Source of the DNA: UBA4093 sp036676455
Lineage (GTDB): Bacteria > Cyanobacteriota > Sericytochromatia > S15B-MN24 > UBA4093
NCBI GenBank assembly: GCA_036676455.1
Contig: JAKFCW010000117.1
Location: forward strand, 1 to 64,000
Reading direction: 5' to 3'
DNA length: 64,000 nt
Part shown: piece after piece, positions 17,057 through 25,741 of the stretch
Layout: each line of letters begins with the position of its first letter
How positions within the stretch are numbered: the stretch's first letter is position 1
Notes under the pieces: model-generated
The model's database searches: none
Told to the model about the DNA's origin: nothing
The model's input: the letters and a program-made list of their open reading frames with translations, nothing else
Translations under genes and position numbers: made by a program

Positions 17057-18142
17057 ATGGCACAGCAGACCCCACTCTCCGCCTCGGAGATCGAACGATA
17101 TGCCCGTCAACTCTCGCTTCCCGAGCTGGGCGTCGCGGGTCAGCAAGCACTGAAGCGATCCCGCGTCCTGATCGTCGGGGTGGGGGGGCTGGGCACGCCT
17201 TTGGCGGCTTATCTGGCCGCAGCCGGGGTCGGAACCCTGGGACTGGTCGATGACGACGCCGTCTCGCTTTCCAACCTGCAGCGCCAGATCCTGTACACGA
17301 CCCAGGACGCCGATTGCCCCAAGGTCTGGGCCGCGAAGGCCCGCCTGGAGGCATTGAACCCAGAGGTGAGGATCGTGGGCCATGAAGAAGCCCTCGACGC
17401 CTCCAATGCCGACCGCCTCCTGGCCGGCTATGACCTGGTCGCGGATGCCACCGACAACTTCGCCGCGCGCTATGCCCTCACGGATGCGGCCTGGCGGCTG
17501 GGAATCCCCGTCGTGCACGCCAGCGTCTATCGCCATGAAGGTCAGCTGTCGGTCTTCGCGCCAAGTGAAAGTCCGTGCTACCGCTGCCTATGCCCCATTC
17601 CTCCCGAGACGACCCTGCGCTGCGGCGACGCAGGCGTCCTGGGCGTCCTGCCCGGTCTGCTGGGCGTCATGCAGGCCACCGAGGTCCTGAAGCGCCTGCT
17701 TGGAATCGGCCGTTCCCTTGCAGGGCGCCTGCTCATCGTGGAGGCGCTGGGGATGCGCTTCACCGAGATCGGCATGGCCTCCGATCCCGCCTGCTCCCTT
17801 TGCGGCGAGGGGACCGGTGAGCCGGCTTCCCATGCGCTGCCGGATCGCTCGGAATCGGAGGATCTGGAGATCACGCCGGAAGAGCTGGCCCAGCTCGCGG
17901 AGGTCACCTTCATCGACGTGCGCGACGTCGGCGCCGACGCGGCGTTGTCAGGGACCCGCCACCTTCCGATGGCGCGCCTGCTCGATGGGCTGCAAAGCTT
18001 GCCGACGGCGATGCGCTTCGTCCTGGTTTGCGAGTACGGCGAGCAGAGCCGCCACGCAGCACGCTTGCTGCGCGGAGCAGGGTTGCCGCATGTCTGGAGC
18101 TTGCGAGGCGGTGTGCGGGTCTTCGAGCGCTTGAGCCGCTAG
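17057..18142 (+). CDS. moeB: MoeB/ThiF-type adenylyltransferase with C-terminal rhodanese domain
   Basis: The enzyme adenylates the C-terminal glycine of MoaD and, through its rhodanese domain, may supply the sulfur. The 361-residue protein has the ATP loop GVGGLGTPLA at 41-50, ADATDNFAARY, two zinc Cys pairs (CYRC, CSLC) and a rhodanese tail with an intact active-site loop CEYGEQS. MoeB-rhodanese fusions of this design are known in Cyanobacteria and Actinobacteria. The ribosome site is a modest GAGGG. MoaD follows after 95 bases. Confidence 0.93.
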   Translation: MAQQTPLSASEIERYARQLSLPELGVAGQQALKRSRVLIVGVGGLGTPLAAYLAAAGVGTLGLVDDDAVSLSNLQRQILYTTQDADCPKVWAAKARLEALNPEVRIVGHEEALDASNADRLLAGYDLVADATDNFAARYALTDAAWRLGIPVVHASVYRHEGQLSVFAPSESPCYRCLCPIPPETTLRCGDAGVLGVLPGLLGVMQATEVLKRLLGIGRSLAGRLLIVEALGMRFTEIGMASDPACSLCGEGTGEPASHALPDRSESEDLEITPEELAQLAEVTFIDVRDVGADAALSGTRHLPMARLLDGLQSLPTAMRFVLVCEYGEQSRHAARLLRGAGLPHVWSLRGGVRVFERLSR

Positions 18143-18175
18143 CACTTCGAGCTGGCCTCGCTGATAGCAAAGCCG

Positions 18176-18181
18176 TATAAT
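18176..18181 (+). promoter_or_regulatory. -10 element TATAAT before moaD
   Basis: A consensus -10 with no convincing -35. It would drive moaD-moaE-modABC from a start near 18188. Confidence 0.45.
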
Positions 18182-18237
18182 CGGAATGAGTCACGATCAT
18201 CGCCTTGTCATGGTAGGGCGATTGCACAGGAGGGGGC

Positions 18238-18483
18238 ATGCTGCTGGAAGTTCGCCTATTTGCCATGCTGAGAGAAGCCGGTGGAGCCGAGCGCATCCAG
18301 GTTCGCCTGGAGCCGGGCGCGTCGGTCGCGGCGCTGCGGACGGCGATCGCCCGCGAGTTTCCCGCGCTGGCGACCCATCTCGGCGCGACGCGCGTGGCCG
18401 CGAATCTGCAATTCGTCTCGGACGCGCACATCCTGAGCGCCGAGCAGGAGATCGCGCTGATTCCCCCCGTGAGCGGAGGCTAG
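18238..18483 (+). CDS. moaD: Molybdopterin synthase sulfur carrier MoaD
   Basis: The 81-residue ubiquitin-fold protein ends in SGG, the diglycine that is thiocarboxylated for sulfur transfer into molybdopterin. It has the family pattern VRLFAMLREAGG at the start and EIALIPPVSGG at the end. AGGAGGGGGC precedes the ATG. Its stop is one base from the moaE start, and the MoaD-MoaE complex forms molybdopterin synthase. Confidence 0.94.
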   Translation: MLLEVRLFAMLREAGGAERIQVRLEPGASVAALRTAIAREFPALATHLGATRVAANLQFVSDAHILSAEQEIALIPPVSGG

Positions 18484-18484
18484 C

Positions 18485-18904
18485 ATGATTGCCGTCACCG
18501 CCGATCCCATCGATCTCGCCGCCGTCGAGGCCCTGCTGCACCATCCGGAGGCGGGAGGCATCGTGACCTTCGCCGGAACGGTGCGCAACCACAACCATGG
18601 CCGCCAGGTCGTCTCGCTGAGCTACGAGGCCTATGCCGAGATGGCACAGGCACGCATGGAGGCCCTGGCCCGCGAGATGCACGCGCGCTGGCCGCTCTAC
18701 CGGGTGGTGCTCATTCACCGCGTGGGAACCCTGGCCATCGGGGATGCGGCGGTCTTCGTCGGGGTCTCCTCCGCGCATCGCGACGTGGCCTTCGATGCCT
18801 GCCGCCACGGGATCGAGGTCATCAAGTTCGACGTGCCCATCTGGAAGAAGGAGACCTTCATCGGGGGAGAGGATTGGGTCGAGGGCTGCGCCGTCCATGG
18901 GTGA
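18485..18904 (+). CDS. moaE: Molybdopterin synthase catalytic subunit MoaE
   Basis: Partner of MoaD in converting cyclic pyranopterin monophosphate to molybdopterin. The 139-residue protein shows GGIVTFAGTVRNHNHG, LSYEAYAEMA, HRVGTLAIGD and the active-site segment KFDVPIWKKETF. Length is typical. The end overlaps modA by eight bases if modA starts at 18897. Confidence 0.95.
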   Translation: MIAVTADPIDLAAVEALLHHPEAGGIVTFAGTVRNHNHGRQVVSLSYEAYAEMAQARMEALAREMHARWPLYRVVLIHRVGTLAIGDAAVFVGVSSAHRDVAFDACRHGIEVIKFDVPIWKKETFIGGEDWVEGCAVHG

Positions 18905-19679
18905 GCGCTCCGCTTTCGTGTTTCGTCCCCTTGGTCTCGCCCTTCTGACGACGATCGGCCTGCTCGCCCCGCTGCCAGCTTTCGCCGCCGAACTGCGGGT
19001 CGCGGCCGCCTCCAGCACCCAGGATGCCCTGGCAGAGCTGGCCCGAACCTTCGAACGCCGGACCGGGGTTCGGGTCGTCTCGACCTTCGGCTCTTCCGCC
19101 CGCCTCTACCACCAGATCCGGAACGGGGCTCCGTATGACGTCTTCATGTCGGCCGACGCCGTCTTCCCGGCGAAGCTGGAGCACGAAGGCAAAGGCCAGG
19201 GGTGCCGCCGCTATGCGAAGGGGCGGATCGTCCTATGGGCGCCGCAGCAATCGCCCGTCGACCCCTCTCGGGGGTTTGACGGATTGGCGGACACGCGGGT
19301 GCGGCGGGTGGCGATCGCCAACCCGAAGCTGGCTCCGTACGGCCTGGCCGCTGAGCAGGCGCTTCGCACGTCCAAGGCCGCTTCGCTGATCACTCCCAAG
19401 CTCGTCTACGGGGAGAACGTGGCGCAGGCGGCGCATTTCGCGGCGACCGGGGGGGCCGAGGCGGGCGTGTTCTCGTTCAGTCTCGCGCGCTCGCCGCGCC
19501 TTACGGGGCAAGGGCGGCACTGGCTGGTTCCCGAATCGTTGCATGCACCCCTGTTTGCGGAGGCCTTGGTCCTCGCTCAGGCAAAGGATCCACAGGTGGC
19601 GAGGAAATTCCTCGACGCCTGCGTCTCGCCTTCCGGCCAGGCCATCCTGGCCCGGTACGGCCTGGGGCTCTCGCCGTAA
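18897..19679 (+). CDS. modA: Molybdate ABC transporter, periplasmic binding protein
   Basis: ModA captures molybdate for uptake. The 260-residue protein has a cleavable signal peptide ending in AFAAELRVAAAS and the ModA landmarks AASSTQDALAELA, FGSSARLYHQIRNGAPYDVFMSAD and GLAAEQAL. ATG 18897 gives a long signal; an in-frame GTG at 18918 would give a more typical one, and neither has a strong ribosome site. It overlaps the modB start as TAATG. Confidence 0.93.
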   Translation: MGERSAFVFRPLGLALLTTIGLLAPLPAFAAELRVAAASSTQDALAELARTFERRTGVRVVSTFGSSARLYHQIRNGAPYDVFMSADAVFPAKLEHEGKGQGCRRYAKGRIVLWAPQQSPVDPSRGFDGLADTRVRRVAIANPKLAPYGLAAEQALRTSKAASLITPKLVYGENVAQAAHFAATGGAEAGVFSFSLARSPRLTGQGRHWLVPESLHAPLFAEALVLAQAKDPQVARKFLDACVSPSGQAILARYGLGLSP

Positions 19680-20338
19680 TGGAGTCGCTCTGGCTGTCGC
19701 TCAAGCTCTCGGCGCTCACCACGCTGCTCTTGGTGCCGCTGGCGCTGCCCCTGGCCTACTGGCTCTCGTTTACGCGCGGGAGGCTGCGCGCATGGGTGGA
19801 GGCGCTGGTGGCCTTGCCTCTGGTGCTGCCGCCGACGGTGCTCGGCTTCTATCTCCTGCAAGGCCTGGGGCCTGAGTCATGGCTCGGGGCGACCTGGGAG
19901 TCGCTCTTCAGGGAGCGGCTTTTGTTCAGCTTCCCGGCTCTCGTGATGGGGTCGCTGGTCTACAGCCTGCCGTTTGCCGTTCAGCCCTTGCAGGCCTCGT
20001 TTCGGGGGCTCAATCCCCGCCTCCTGGAGGCCTCGTGGACCCTGGGCGCGTCGCGCCTTGCGACGTTCTTCCGGGTGCTGCTGCCGACATGTCGGCCTGG
20101 CCTGATCGCGGCGATCATCCTCACCTTCGCTCACACGCTCGGCGAGTTTGGGGTCGTCCTGATGGTCGGAGGCAGCATCCCCGGCGAAACCCGGACCGTG
20201 AGCATCGCCATCTACGACCTGGTCGAGGCGCTCGATTACGGCGAGGCGGGACGGCTGGCGCTGATCCTCCTCAGCTTATCCTATGCCGTGCTGGCGATGC
20301 TCTACGTCTTCGATGCCCGGAGTCCGCGATGGCGCTGA
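19679..20338 (+). CDS. modB: Molybdate ABC transporter, permease
   Basis: An inner-membrane permease of 219 residues with five or six helices. It has the permease coupling loop EASWTLGASRLATFFRVLLPTCRPG (the EAA motif that contacts ModC) and the ModB-specific HTLGEFGVVLMVGGSIPGETRT. The start overlaps the modA stop by one base, and the stop overlaps the modC start. Confidence 0.95.
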   Translation: MESLWLSLKLSALTTLLLVPLALPLAYWLSFTRGRLRAWVEALVALPLVLPPTVLGFYLLQGLGPESWLGATWESLFRERLLFSFPALVMGSLVYSLPFAVQPLQASFRGLNPRLLEASWTLGASRLATFFRVLLPTCRPGLIAAIILTFAHTLGEFGVVLMVGGSIPGETRTVSIAIYDLVEALDYGEAGRLALILLSLSYAVLAMLYVFDARSPRWR

Positions 20339-21381
20339 GAGCTACGTTTCGCAAGTCCCTCGCGCCTGCCAGCGGCGGCCCGGCCTTCGCGCTGGAGGTT
20401 GACTTCACCCTGCTTCCTGGTTGCACGGTCCTGCTGGGGCCGTCGGGCTCCGGCAAGACCACCCTGCTGCGCTGCCTGGCCGGCCTGGAGCGCCCGGACG
20501 ACGGGCGCCTGGCGATCGGCTCCGAGGTCTGGTTCGACGCTGCCCGCCGGATCCACTTCTCCCCGCAGCGTCGCCGGGTGGGGCTGGTCTTCAGCGATTA
20601 CGCCCTCTTTCCTCGGATGACCGTGCGAGCGAACGTGGCCTATGCGTCGCAGGACCCCCGGCGGGTCGCGGAGATGCTCGAGCGCTTCGAGCTGACTGAG
20701 CTTGCGGATCGCTTGCCTGCCCAGCTTTCGGCTGGCCAGCAGCAGCGAGTGGCGCTGGCGCGAGCCCTGGCGAGCGACCCGCGCTTGCTTTTACTCGACG
20801 AGCCGTTCTCGGCCCTGGACGCTCCCTTGCGCGACCGGCTTCAGGAGTTTCTGATGCCGTTGCTGGCCGAGCTGGGACTCCCCGTGCTCTGGGTGACGCA
20901 TGATCGCGACGAGGCGTGCCGGGTGGGCGATCGCCTCATGCTCCTGGACCAGGGGCGCGTGATCCGGACGGGACGCCCGCGCGACCTGCTCTCACAGCCC
21001 GGCACCATGCGCGCCGCCGAGTTGCTCGGCCTGCGAAATCGCTACCGCGCCAGCGACCCGGAGCCGGGATGCGTGCGCTGGGGCCCATGGACGCTGGAGG
21101 TGCCGTCAGAGGCGACCTACACCGCCTGGGGCATCGCGGCCGAGCGCGTCCACCTGACCGAGCCTGGCGGACATGGCCCCAACCATGTGGATGCCTTCGT
21201 GACGGCCGTTCGGCCGACCTTGCAGGGGCTCTGGCTACGTGCCGAGGTGCCGGGTGCCGGAACGATCGAGGTCAACCACGGCTTCAGGGAAGGCGAGTGG
21301 CGGGAGCTGAGCGCGGGCATGGCCATCGGCCTGCGACTCCCCAAGGCCGCAATCTATCCGCTCGACGCGACGAACGCCTGA
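20329..21381 (+). CDS. modC: Molybdate ABC transporter, ATPase with TOBE domain
   Basis: The 350-residue ATPase powers molybdate uptake. It has Walker A GPSGSGKTT near 38-46, signature LSAGQQQRVALARAL, Walker B LLLLDEPFSALD, and the switch His in VTHDRDEA. The C-terminal 90 residues (from about HVDAFVTAV) read as a single TOBE domain that binds molybdate. I take ATG 20329, overlapping the end of modB by ten bases. It is convergent with moaC with only nine bases between the stops. Confidence 0.94.
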   Translation: MALRATFRKSLAPASGGPAFALEVDFTLLPGCTVLLGPSGSGKTTLLRCLAGLERPDDGRLAIGSEVWFDAARRIHFSPQRRRVGLVFSDYALFPRMTVRANVAYASQDPRRVAEMLERFELTELADRLPAQLSAGQQQRVALARALASDPRLLLLDEPFSALDAPLRDRLQEFLMPLLAELGLPVLWVTHDRDEACRVGDRLMLLDQGRVIRTGRPRDLLSQPGTMRAAELLGLRNRYRASDPEPGCVRWGPWTLEVPSEATYTAWGIAAERVHLTEPGGHGPNHVDAFVTAVRPTLQGLWLRAEVPGAGTIEVNHGFREGEWRELSAGMAIGLRLPKAAIYPLDATNA

Positions 21382-21390
21382 GCAGGAGGA

Positions 21391-21867
21391 TCAGCCGCGC
21401 TTCCAGGTTCCGCTCTTGCCGCCGGTCTTGGACAGCAGCCGGATGTCGCTGAGGGTCATGCCGCGATCGGCGGCCTTGCACATGTCGTAGACGGTCAAGG
21501 CGGCGGCCGTCACCCCCGTGAGGGCTTCCATCTCCACTCCGGTCCGGCCCTCGACCCGCACGGTCACCTGGATATCCACCCGCGGAGGGTCCTCGGCCAG
21601 CGTCATCTCGACCTCGACGCCGTCGATCCCCAGCGGATGGCACATGGGGATCAGATCGGCGGTCTTCTTGGTGCCCATGATCGCCGCCACCTGGGCTACC
21701 GCCAGGACGTCGCCCTTTGAGTTGCGCCCCAGACGAATGGTCTCCAGGGTTTCGGGGCTCATGAGGACCGTTCCGGCGGCGATCGCCTCCCGGGCGGTCG
21801 TTGCCTTGCCGCTGACATCCACCATGCGCGGGGTTCCGGTCTCGTCGAAATGGGTCAATCGGGTCAT
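21391..21867 (-). CDS. moaC: Cyclic pyranopterin monophosphate synthase MoaC
   Basis: MoaC converts 3',8-cyclo-GTP into cPMP after MoaA. The 158-residue protein has MVDVSGK, IPMCHPLGI, GVEMEALTGVTAAALTVYDMCKA and the C-terminal LLSKTGGKSG. The length and all catalytic Lys/His/Asp segments are intact. It follows mogA by four bases. Confidence 0.96.
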   Translation of the reverse strand: MTRLTHFDETGTPRMVDVSGKATTAREAIAAGTVLMSPETLETIRLGRNSKGDVLAVAQVAAIMGTKKTADLIPMCHPLGIDGVEVEMTLAEDPPRVDIQVTVRVEGRTGVEMEALTGVTAAALTVYDMCKAADRGMTLSDIRLLSKTGGKSGTWKRG

Positions 21868-21871
21868 GGGC

Positions 21872-22384
21872 TCAACCTTTCGTAGGGGCCTGCGCGGCGT
21901 CGGCTTCGAGACGGTGCTGGCCTGTTCGGCCCCGGATCAGGTCGAGCGCATGGGGTAGGACGGGCAGGAGGGCCGACAGGCTCTCGCGCACGCCTTTGGG
22001 ACTTCCCGGCAGGTTGACGATCAGGCTCTGGCCGCGAACCCCGACGACACCGCGGCTCAGCATGGCCATCGGGGTCTTGGTCATCCCCGCGGAGCGCATG
22101 GCTTCGGCCATGCCGGGGACCTCGTAGCGGAGCACGCGCCGGGTGGCTTCGGGCGTGACGTCCCGGGGGCCGATGCCGGTTCCCCCGGTGGTGACGATCA
22201 GGGCCAGGTCGTCCTTGTCGGCCCAGAGGGCGAGCGTCTCGGCGATGGTGTCCGCCTCGTCGGGGAGAACCGCGTAGCGAACGCGTTCGGCGCCCAGCGG
22301 GGCGAGCAGCTGGAAGATGGCCTCTCCGCTCTGGTCCTGGGTCGAGTCTCGGGTGTCGCTAAGAGTCAGCACTCCGATTCGCAT
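21872..22384 (-). CDS. mogA: Molybdopterin adenylyltransferase MogA/MoaB
   Basis: Adenylates molybdopterin before MoeA inserts molybdenum. The 170-residue protein has TTGGTGIGPRDVTPEAT, the substrate-binding loop, and NLPGSPKGVRE. ATG 22384 is chosen because GGAGGTGACC lies just upstream; a longer reading lacks a site. It may be a MoaB paralogue, which has the same fold. It is transcribed with moaC. Confidence 0.92.
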   Translation of the reverse strand: MRIGVLTLSDTRDSTQDQSGEAIFQLLAPLGAERVRYAVLPDEADTIAETLALWADKDDLALIVTTGGTGIGPRDVTPEATRRVLRYEVPGMAEAMRSAGMTKTPMAMLSRGVVGVRGQSLIVNLPGSPKGVRESLSALLPVLPHALDLIRGRTGQHRLEADAAQAPTKG

Positions 22385-22480
22385 GGGGTCACCTCCTGAT
22401 CCGCGCGCACATGGGGTTTCCACAAACTACCATGCGGGCGTTGCGCTGAGAAGGGACCTGTCATTCACAAATCGGAAGGA

Positions 22481-23428
22481 TCACTCGCCGCCGGTGATGC
22501 GGATTTTCTCGGCGGCGCGCAGCAGCAGGAAGATGGTCTCGTTGACCGGCGTGGGGATGCCGTGCTTCTGGCCGAGCCGGATGACCGCTCCGTTGAGGTA
22601 GCGGGCCTCGGTGCGGTTGCCGCGGCGGATGTCCTGGAGCGTGGAGTTGATGTTGTGGCGGGTGGTGGCAATCAGGTCCCCGACGGCTCTAAGGTCGGCC
22701 TCCTTCAGGGTGACTCCCTCGGCGGCGGCGACCTGACGGGCCTCCTCGAGCACCATGCGCGAGACCTTGGAGAGTTCGGCATGCTCGAGGATGACTCCAT
22801 TGGGGGCTTCCATCAGGGCGCCGATCAGGTTGATGCCGATGTTGGAGAGGGTCTTGCGCCACTCGGTCTCGGGGACGCTGTTGCCGAGCTTGACCGGGAT
22901 GGAGGCGGCCTCGATGAGGCCCTTCAGGGGGCCGAGTTCCGCGCGCTCGGGCTCGCGGGAGGCCAGCTCGATGTGGCCGACGCCGGTCACGCGCGCCCGG
23001 GTGGGTCCCTCGCGGGTGACGCCCAGCCAGCAGGCCGCCCGCAGGAGGGGTTGCTCGGGAAGGACCTCGCGGGCCAGTTCCTCGATGCCCAGGCCGTTCT
23101 GGCAGAGCACGACGCGATGCTCGGGGTGGAGGTAGCCCTTCAGGAGCCCGAGAACCTCCTTGAGGTGGTAGGCCTTGACCGTCACGAAGACGTAGCCGGA
23201 GGCGGGAAGCTCGAGATCCGGCGACCAGGTGCCCACCCGGGGCATGAAGTGGCCGGGCATGTAGCCCCGCAGCTCCAGACCCTGATCGGCGAGCTGGTGC
23301 ACCCACTGGGGGCGGGTGATCACCAGGACGTCGGTGAGGGTGCTGAAGCGGGCGGCGAGGAAGGCCCCAATGGCCCCGGCGCCGACCACGACGACAGGAG
23401 GCCAGGCGGGGCGATCCGCGTTCGGCAT
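22481..23428 (-). CDS. panE: 2-dehydropantoate 2-reductase (ketopantoate reductase)
   Basis: Predicted to reduce ketopantoate to pantoate with NADPH in pantothenate/CoA synthesis. The 315-residue protein starts with a Rossmann loop VVVGAGAIGAFLA, has VKAYHL and CQNGLG, the catalytic-Lys region WRKTLSNIGIN and a C-terminal domain ending near GHKHGIPTP-like GQKHGIPTPVNETI. PanE/ApbA relatives include other 2-oxoacid reductases, so function is by family. The gene starts one base after the asparaginase stop. Confidence 0.85.
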   Translation of the reverse strand: MPNADRPAWPPVVVVGAGAIGAFLAARFSTLTDVLVITRPQWVHQLADQGLELRGYMPGHFMPRVGTWSPDLELPASGYVFVTVKAYHLKEVLGLLKGYLHPEHRVVLCQNGLGIEELAREVLPEQPLLRAACWLGVTREGPTRARVTGVGHIELASREPERAELGPLKGLIEAASIPVKLGNSVPETEWRKTLSNIGINLIGALMEAPNGVILEHAELSKVSRMVLEEARQVAAAEGVTLKEADLRAVGDLIATTRHNINSTLQDIRRGNRTEARYLNGAVIRLGQKHGIPTPVNETIFLLLRAAEKIRITGGE

Positions 23429-23429
23429 G

Positions 23430-24341
23430 TTACTTGGCTACGAGCGCGAGCTGGTGGGTGGGCATCTCGCGATTGTTGTGGGTGCCGGTGCCTTCGCGCG
23501 AGACGGCGATCAGGCCGACCGGGATCTCGTCGGGGAAGAGCGCGATGCCGCGCTCGCAGGCTTCCTGCGGGTGCGTGCCGGCGGCGATCCAGTCGTAGAC
23601 CGTCTTGGAGAGCATCTTCATGATGATGGCCTCGCCGATGCCGGTGGCGACCACGGCGCCCTCGCTGCCGGCGTAGTAGCCGCAGCCGGGAAGCGGCGAG
23701 TCGCCGACCCGGCCCTTTAGCATGGGAGCGGAGCCGCCGGTGGAAACCGCCGCGGCAAACCGGCCCTGCGCGTCCATGGCGACCGCGCCGATGGTGTCGC
23801 ACATGGCGAAGACATCGTCGTAGGGGCGCTCGAAGTTCCAGTCGGCCTTGAGGTCGTACGTGCGCCAGAAGGCGGGGATGTCGGAGTAATCGTGCTCGCG
23901 CATGGCGGTCATGACTTCGGCGTAGCGCTCATGCGCCAGCTTGCCGGGACCGGGGTGCGGCGCGAACCCCCGCTTCGTGGCGAACTCGCGAGCGCCTTCG
24001 CCGACCAGCATGAGGTGCGGGGTTGTGGTGACGGCCTCGGCGACCCGGACCGGGTTCTTGAAGCCTTGCAAGGCCGCAACCGCCCCGAGCTTGCCGGTGG
24101 AGTCCATGACCGCAGCATCGGTTTCGAGGGTGACGCCATCGATGCGCAGGCTGGAGCCGGAGCCGGCGTTGAAGCGGCCGTCGTCCTCGAGCGTTTCCGC
24201 GGCGGCGATCGCCGCCGCCAGGGCCTCCTGCCCGTCGCGCAGCAACTCCATGCCCCGAGCGGTCGCCGCCTCGCAACCGTCCGAGAAGGCCCTGGGGGCT
24301 CCCACGCCGCCGTGTACCGCGATGAAGGGGGTGAACGTCAT
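23430..24341 (-). CDS. Isoaspartyl peptidase / L-asparaginase (Ntn hydrolase, plant type)
   Basis: The 303-residue precursor would self-cleave before a Thr to form alpha and beta subunits that hydrolyse isoaspartyl dipeptides or asparagine. The N-terminal IAVHGGVGAP and FNAGSGSSLRIDG, then the cleavage region CDTIGAVAMDAQGRFAAAVSTGGS with the nucleophile Thr in DTIGAV, and GCGYYAGS..GVVATGIGE are all family features. GGAGGCAAG precedes the ATG. It forms a two-gene unit with panE; aspartate is a precursor of pantothenate, a possible but unproven link. Confidence 0.9.
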   Translation of the reverse strand: MTFTPFIAVHGGVGAPRAFSDGCEAATARGMELLRDGQEALAAAIAAAETLEDDGRFNAGSGSSLRIDGVTLETDAAVMDSTGKLGAVAALQGFKNPVRVAEAVTTTPHLMLVGEGAREFATKRGFAPHPGPGKLAHERYAEVMTAMREHDYSDIPAFWRTYDLKADWNFERPYDDVFAMCDTIGAVAMDAQGRFAAAVSTGGSAPMLKGRVGDSPLPGCGYYAGSEGAVVATGIGEAIIMKMLSKTVYDWIAAGTHPQEACERGIALFPDEIPVGLIAVSREGTGTHNNREMPTHQLALVAK

Positions 24342-24415
24342 CTTGCCTCCTGGTAATGGCTGAAACCGGATTGTCGTGCGAGATAGCCGCTGTCGCTCGC
24401 CGAACCTTTCCCATC

Positions 24416-24436
24416 AAACCAGGAAGCGGGCCGCTT
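24416..24436. repeat. AAACCAGGAA motif fused to a palindrome
   Basis: The 10-mer AAACCAGGAA (24416-24425) runs into AAGCGG-G-CCGCTT (24424-24436). The same 10-mer occurs at 1917-1926 and 9439-9448, each time in the + orientation, intergenic and touching an inverted repeat. Function is unknown. The rest of the 24342-24586 gap holds nothing recognisable. Confidence 0.35.
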
Positions 24437-24586
24437 GTGAAGAGGCCGGACCACGCCGCGCTTGTCGCGCTGGCTCCCGACGCCCGAATCGGGTGAAAAA
24501 ATCTGGCGATAGGCTTGTCGCCTGATTGCCGTGAGAGGCGGTGGGTAAAAGAAGCTTGGTCCGTCGCGGACCCGAAGGAGCTTGCC

Positions 24587-25537
24587 GTGTCAGACGACTG
24601 GTCTATCCGGCGTGGAAACCCGGCACCCGGGTCTTCCCCCTTGCGACCGGCAGCACCCCCTGTCCGGCCGGAAGCTTCTGCTGCGCCCGATGCTCCGGCG
24701 GAATCTTCGTCGATGGCCCCCAGCCAGGCCAGCCTTTCCGCGGCAAGCCGCAATCGGTTGCTGGACCTTCCCAGCGTCGAAGCGGCGGCCAAGGCACTCG
24801 ACGAGGCCCTTGCCACGAGCATGGTCGATCCGCTGGTCCGCCGCCTGGAGTTCCTGGCCAGCCCCGGCGTCCCGGTTCGCGTGCAGGCGGGAGAAGCGAC
24901 GGTCGACCTCTTCTGGCCGTACGCTCCGGGCTCGCGGAACGGAGGGCCCGACGAGCTCGCTTCCAAGGGCCCCTCGGAAAGCTTCCGCGATCACATGGCG
25001 CCGTTTGCCGCTTATTTCGGCGCGGGCACGCGCGGCCCGATGATGGCCTGGCTCGGGGATCAGGCCTCACGAGGCCAGCTTGCCGCAGGGAGTCCGGCCA
25101 GCCAGGGACTTCAGGCGATCGCCAACACCCTCTTCTGGGACATCCCCATGCAGCAAACGTCGGATGACCGCCTGATCGTTCGCGGCATGCCGGTCGACCT
25201 CTCGACTCCCGAGGCGATGGCCACCTACTTGCGTCATCAACGCAACGCCATCGCGGCGCTGGTCCCGCGGCAGATCCCCGAGGCGGACGGCTCCGCTTAT
25301 ATCCGGGCGGGCCGCGAGCTGCTCGGCATGGTGGACGCCGCGCTGTCACGGGTCGAGGCCTTCAAGGCGGGTGAACACTTACCTGTCATGGCCACTCCGC
25401 TGGGACCTTACGGCTGGTATAACCAAGCTGCCGAGCCCTCCGCCGCTGCTCCGCTGCCGGCGACGATCGATCCGGCGGCGACGCCTGCCGACGTCCGCGA
25501 GACCGCCCACCGTCTCGAACAGGACGCTTTTCGCTAG
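24587..25537 (+). CDS. Hypothetical protein, Ala/Pro-rich, no signal peptide
   Basis: I do not recognise this 316-residue protein. GTG 24587 is preceded by GAAGGAG at good spacing and gives a polar, Pro/Ala/Ser-rich first 60 residues, followed by a more globular, mostly helical region (LLDLPSVEAAAKALDEALATS, DHMAPFAAYFGAG, DLSTPEAMATYLRHQRNAIAALVP). It has no membrane segment or lipobox. Codon use matches its neighbours. It stands alone between the asparaginase unit and a lipoprotein gene. Confidence 0.6.
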   Translation: MSDDWSIRRGNPAPGSSPLRPAAPPVRPEASAAPDAPAESSSMAPSQASLSAASRNRLLDLPSVEAAAKALDEALATSMVDPLVRRLEFLASPGVPVRVQAGEATVDLFWPYAPGSRNGGPDELASKGPSESFRDHMAPFAAYFGAGTRGPMMAWLGDQASRGQLAAGSPASQGLQAIANTLFWDIPMQQTSDDRLIVRGMPVDLSTPEAMATYLRHQRNAIAALVPRQIPEADGSAYIRAGRELLGMVDAALSRVEAFKAGEHLPVMATPLGPYGWYNQAAEPSAAAPLPATIDPAATPADVRETAHRLEQDAFR

Positions 25538-25741
25538 TCCTGAGCCCGTTTTCTCCGGCAATGCCTGCTTTTTGAGCGTTAAGAGTTGCGAAGCAACACG
25601 GATCTTTACGGTTTTCGGGGGTATAGAAGCGTTGCTGAACGGCAAGTCCTAGGGGTGACCAAAGTCCTGCTGAACCAGAACCCCGCTTTTTCCCGTCATA
25701 TCTGATACGGGGACCCTTTCAGAAAGGAAACCCTCCTGTTC

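Noticed and set aside
18186..18488. A + strand frame starting at an ATG just after the TATAAT before moaD, possibly leaderless
   Set aside because: It overlaps moaD in another frame and its product is low complexity; moaD itself has a strong ribosome site.
25538..25741. AT-richer leader before the glycosidase gene as a c-di-GMP or other riboswitch
   Set aside because: I could not find the conserved core of GEMM or any other riboswitch class; only loose pairing is possible.
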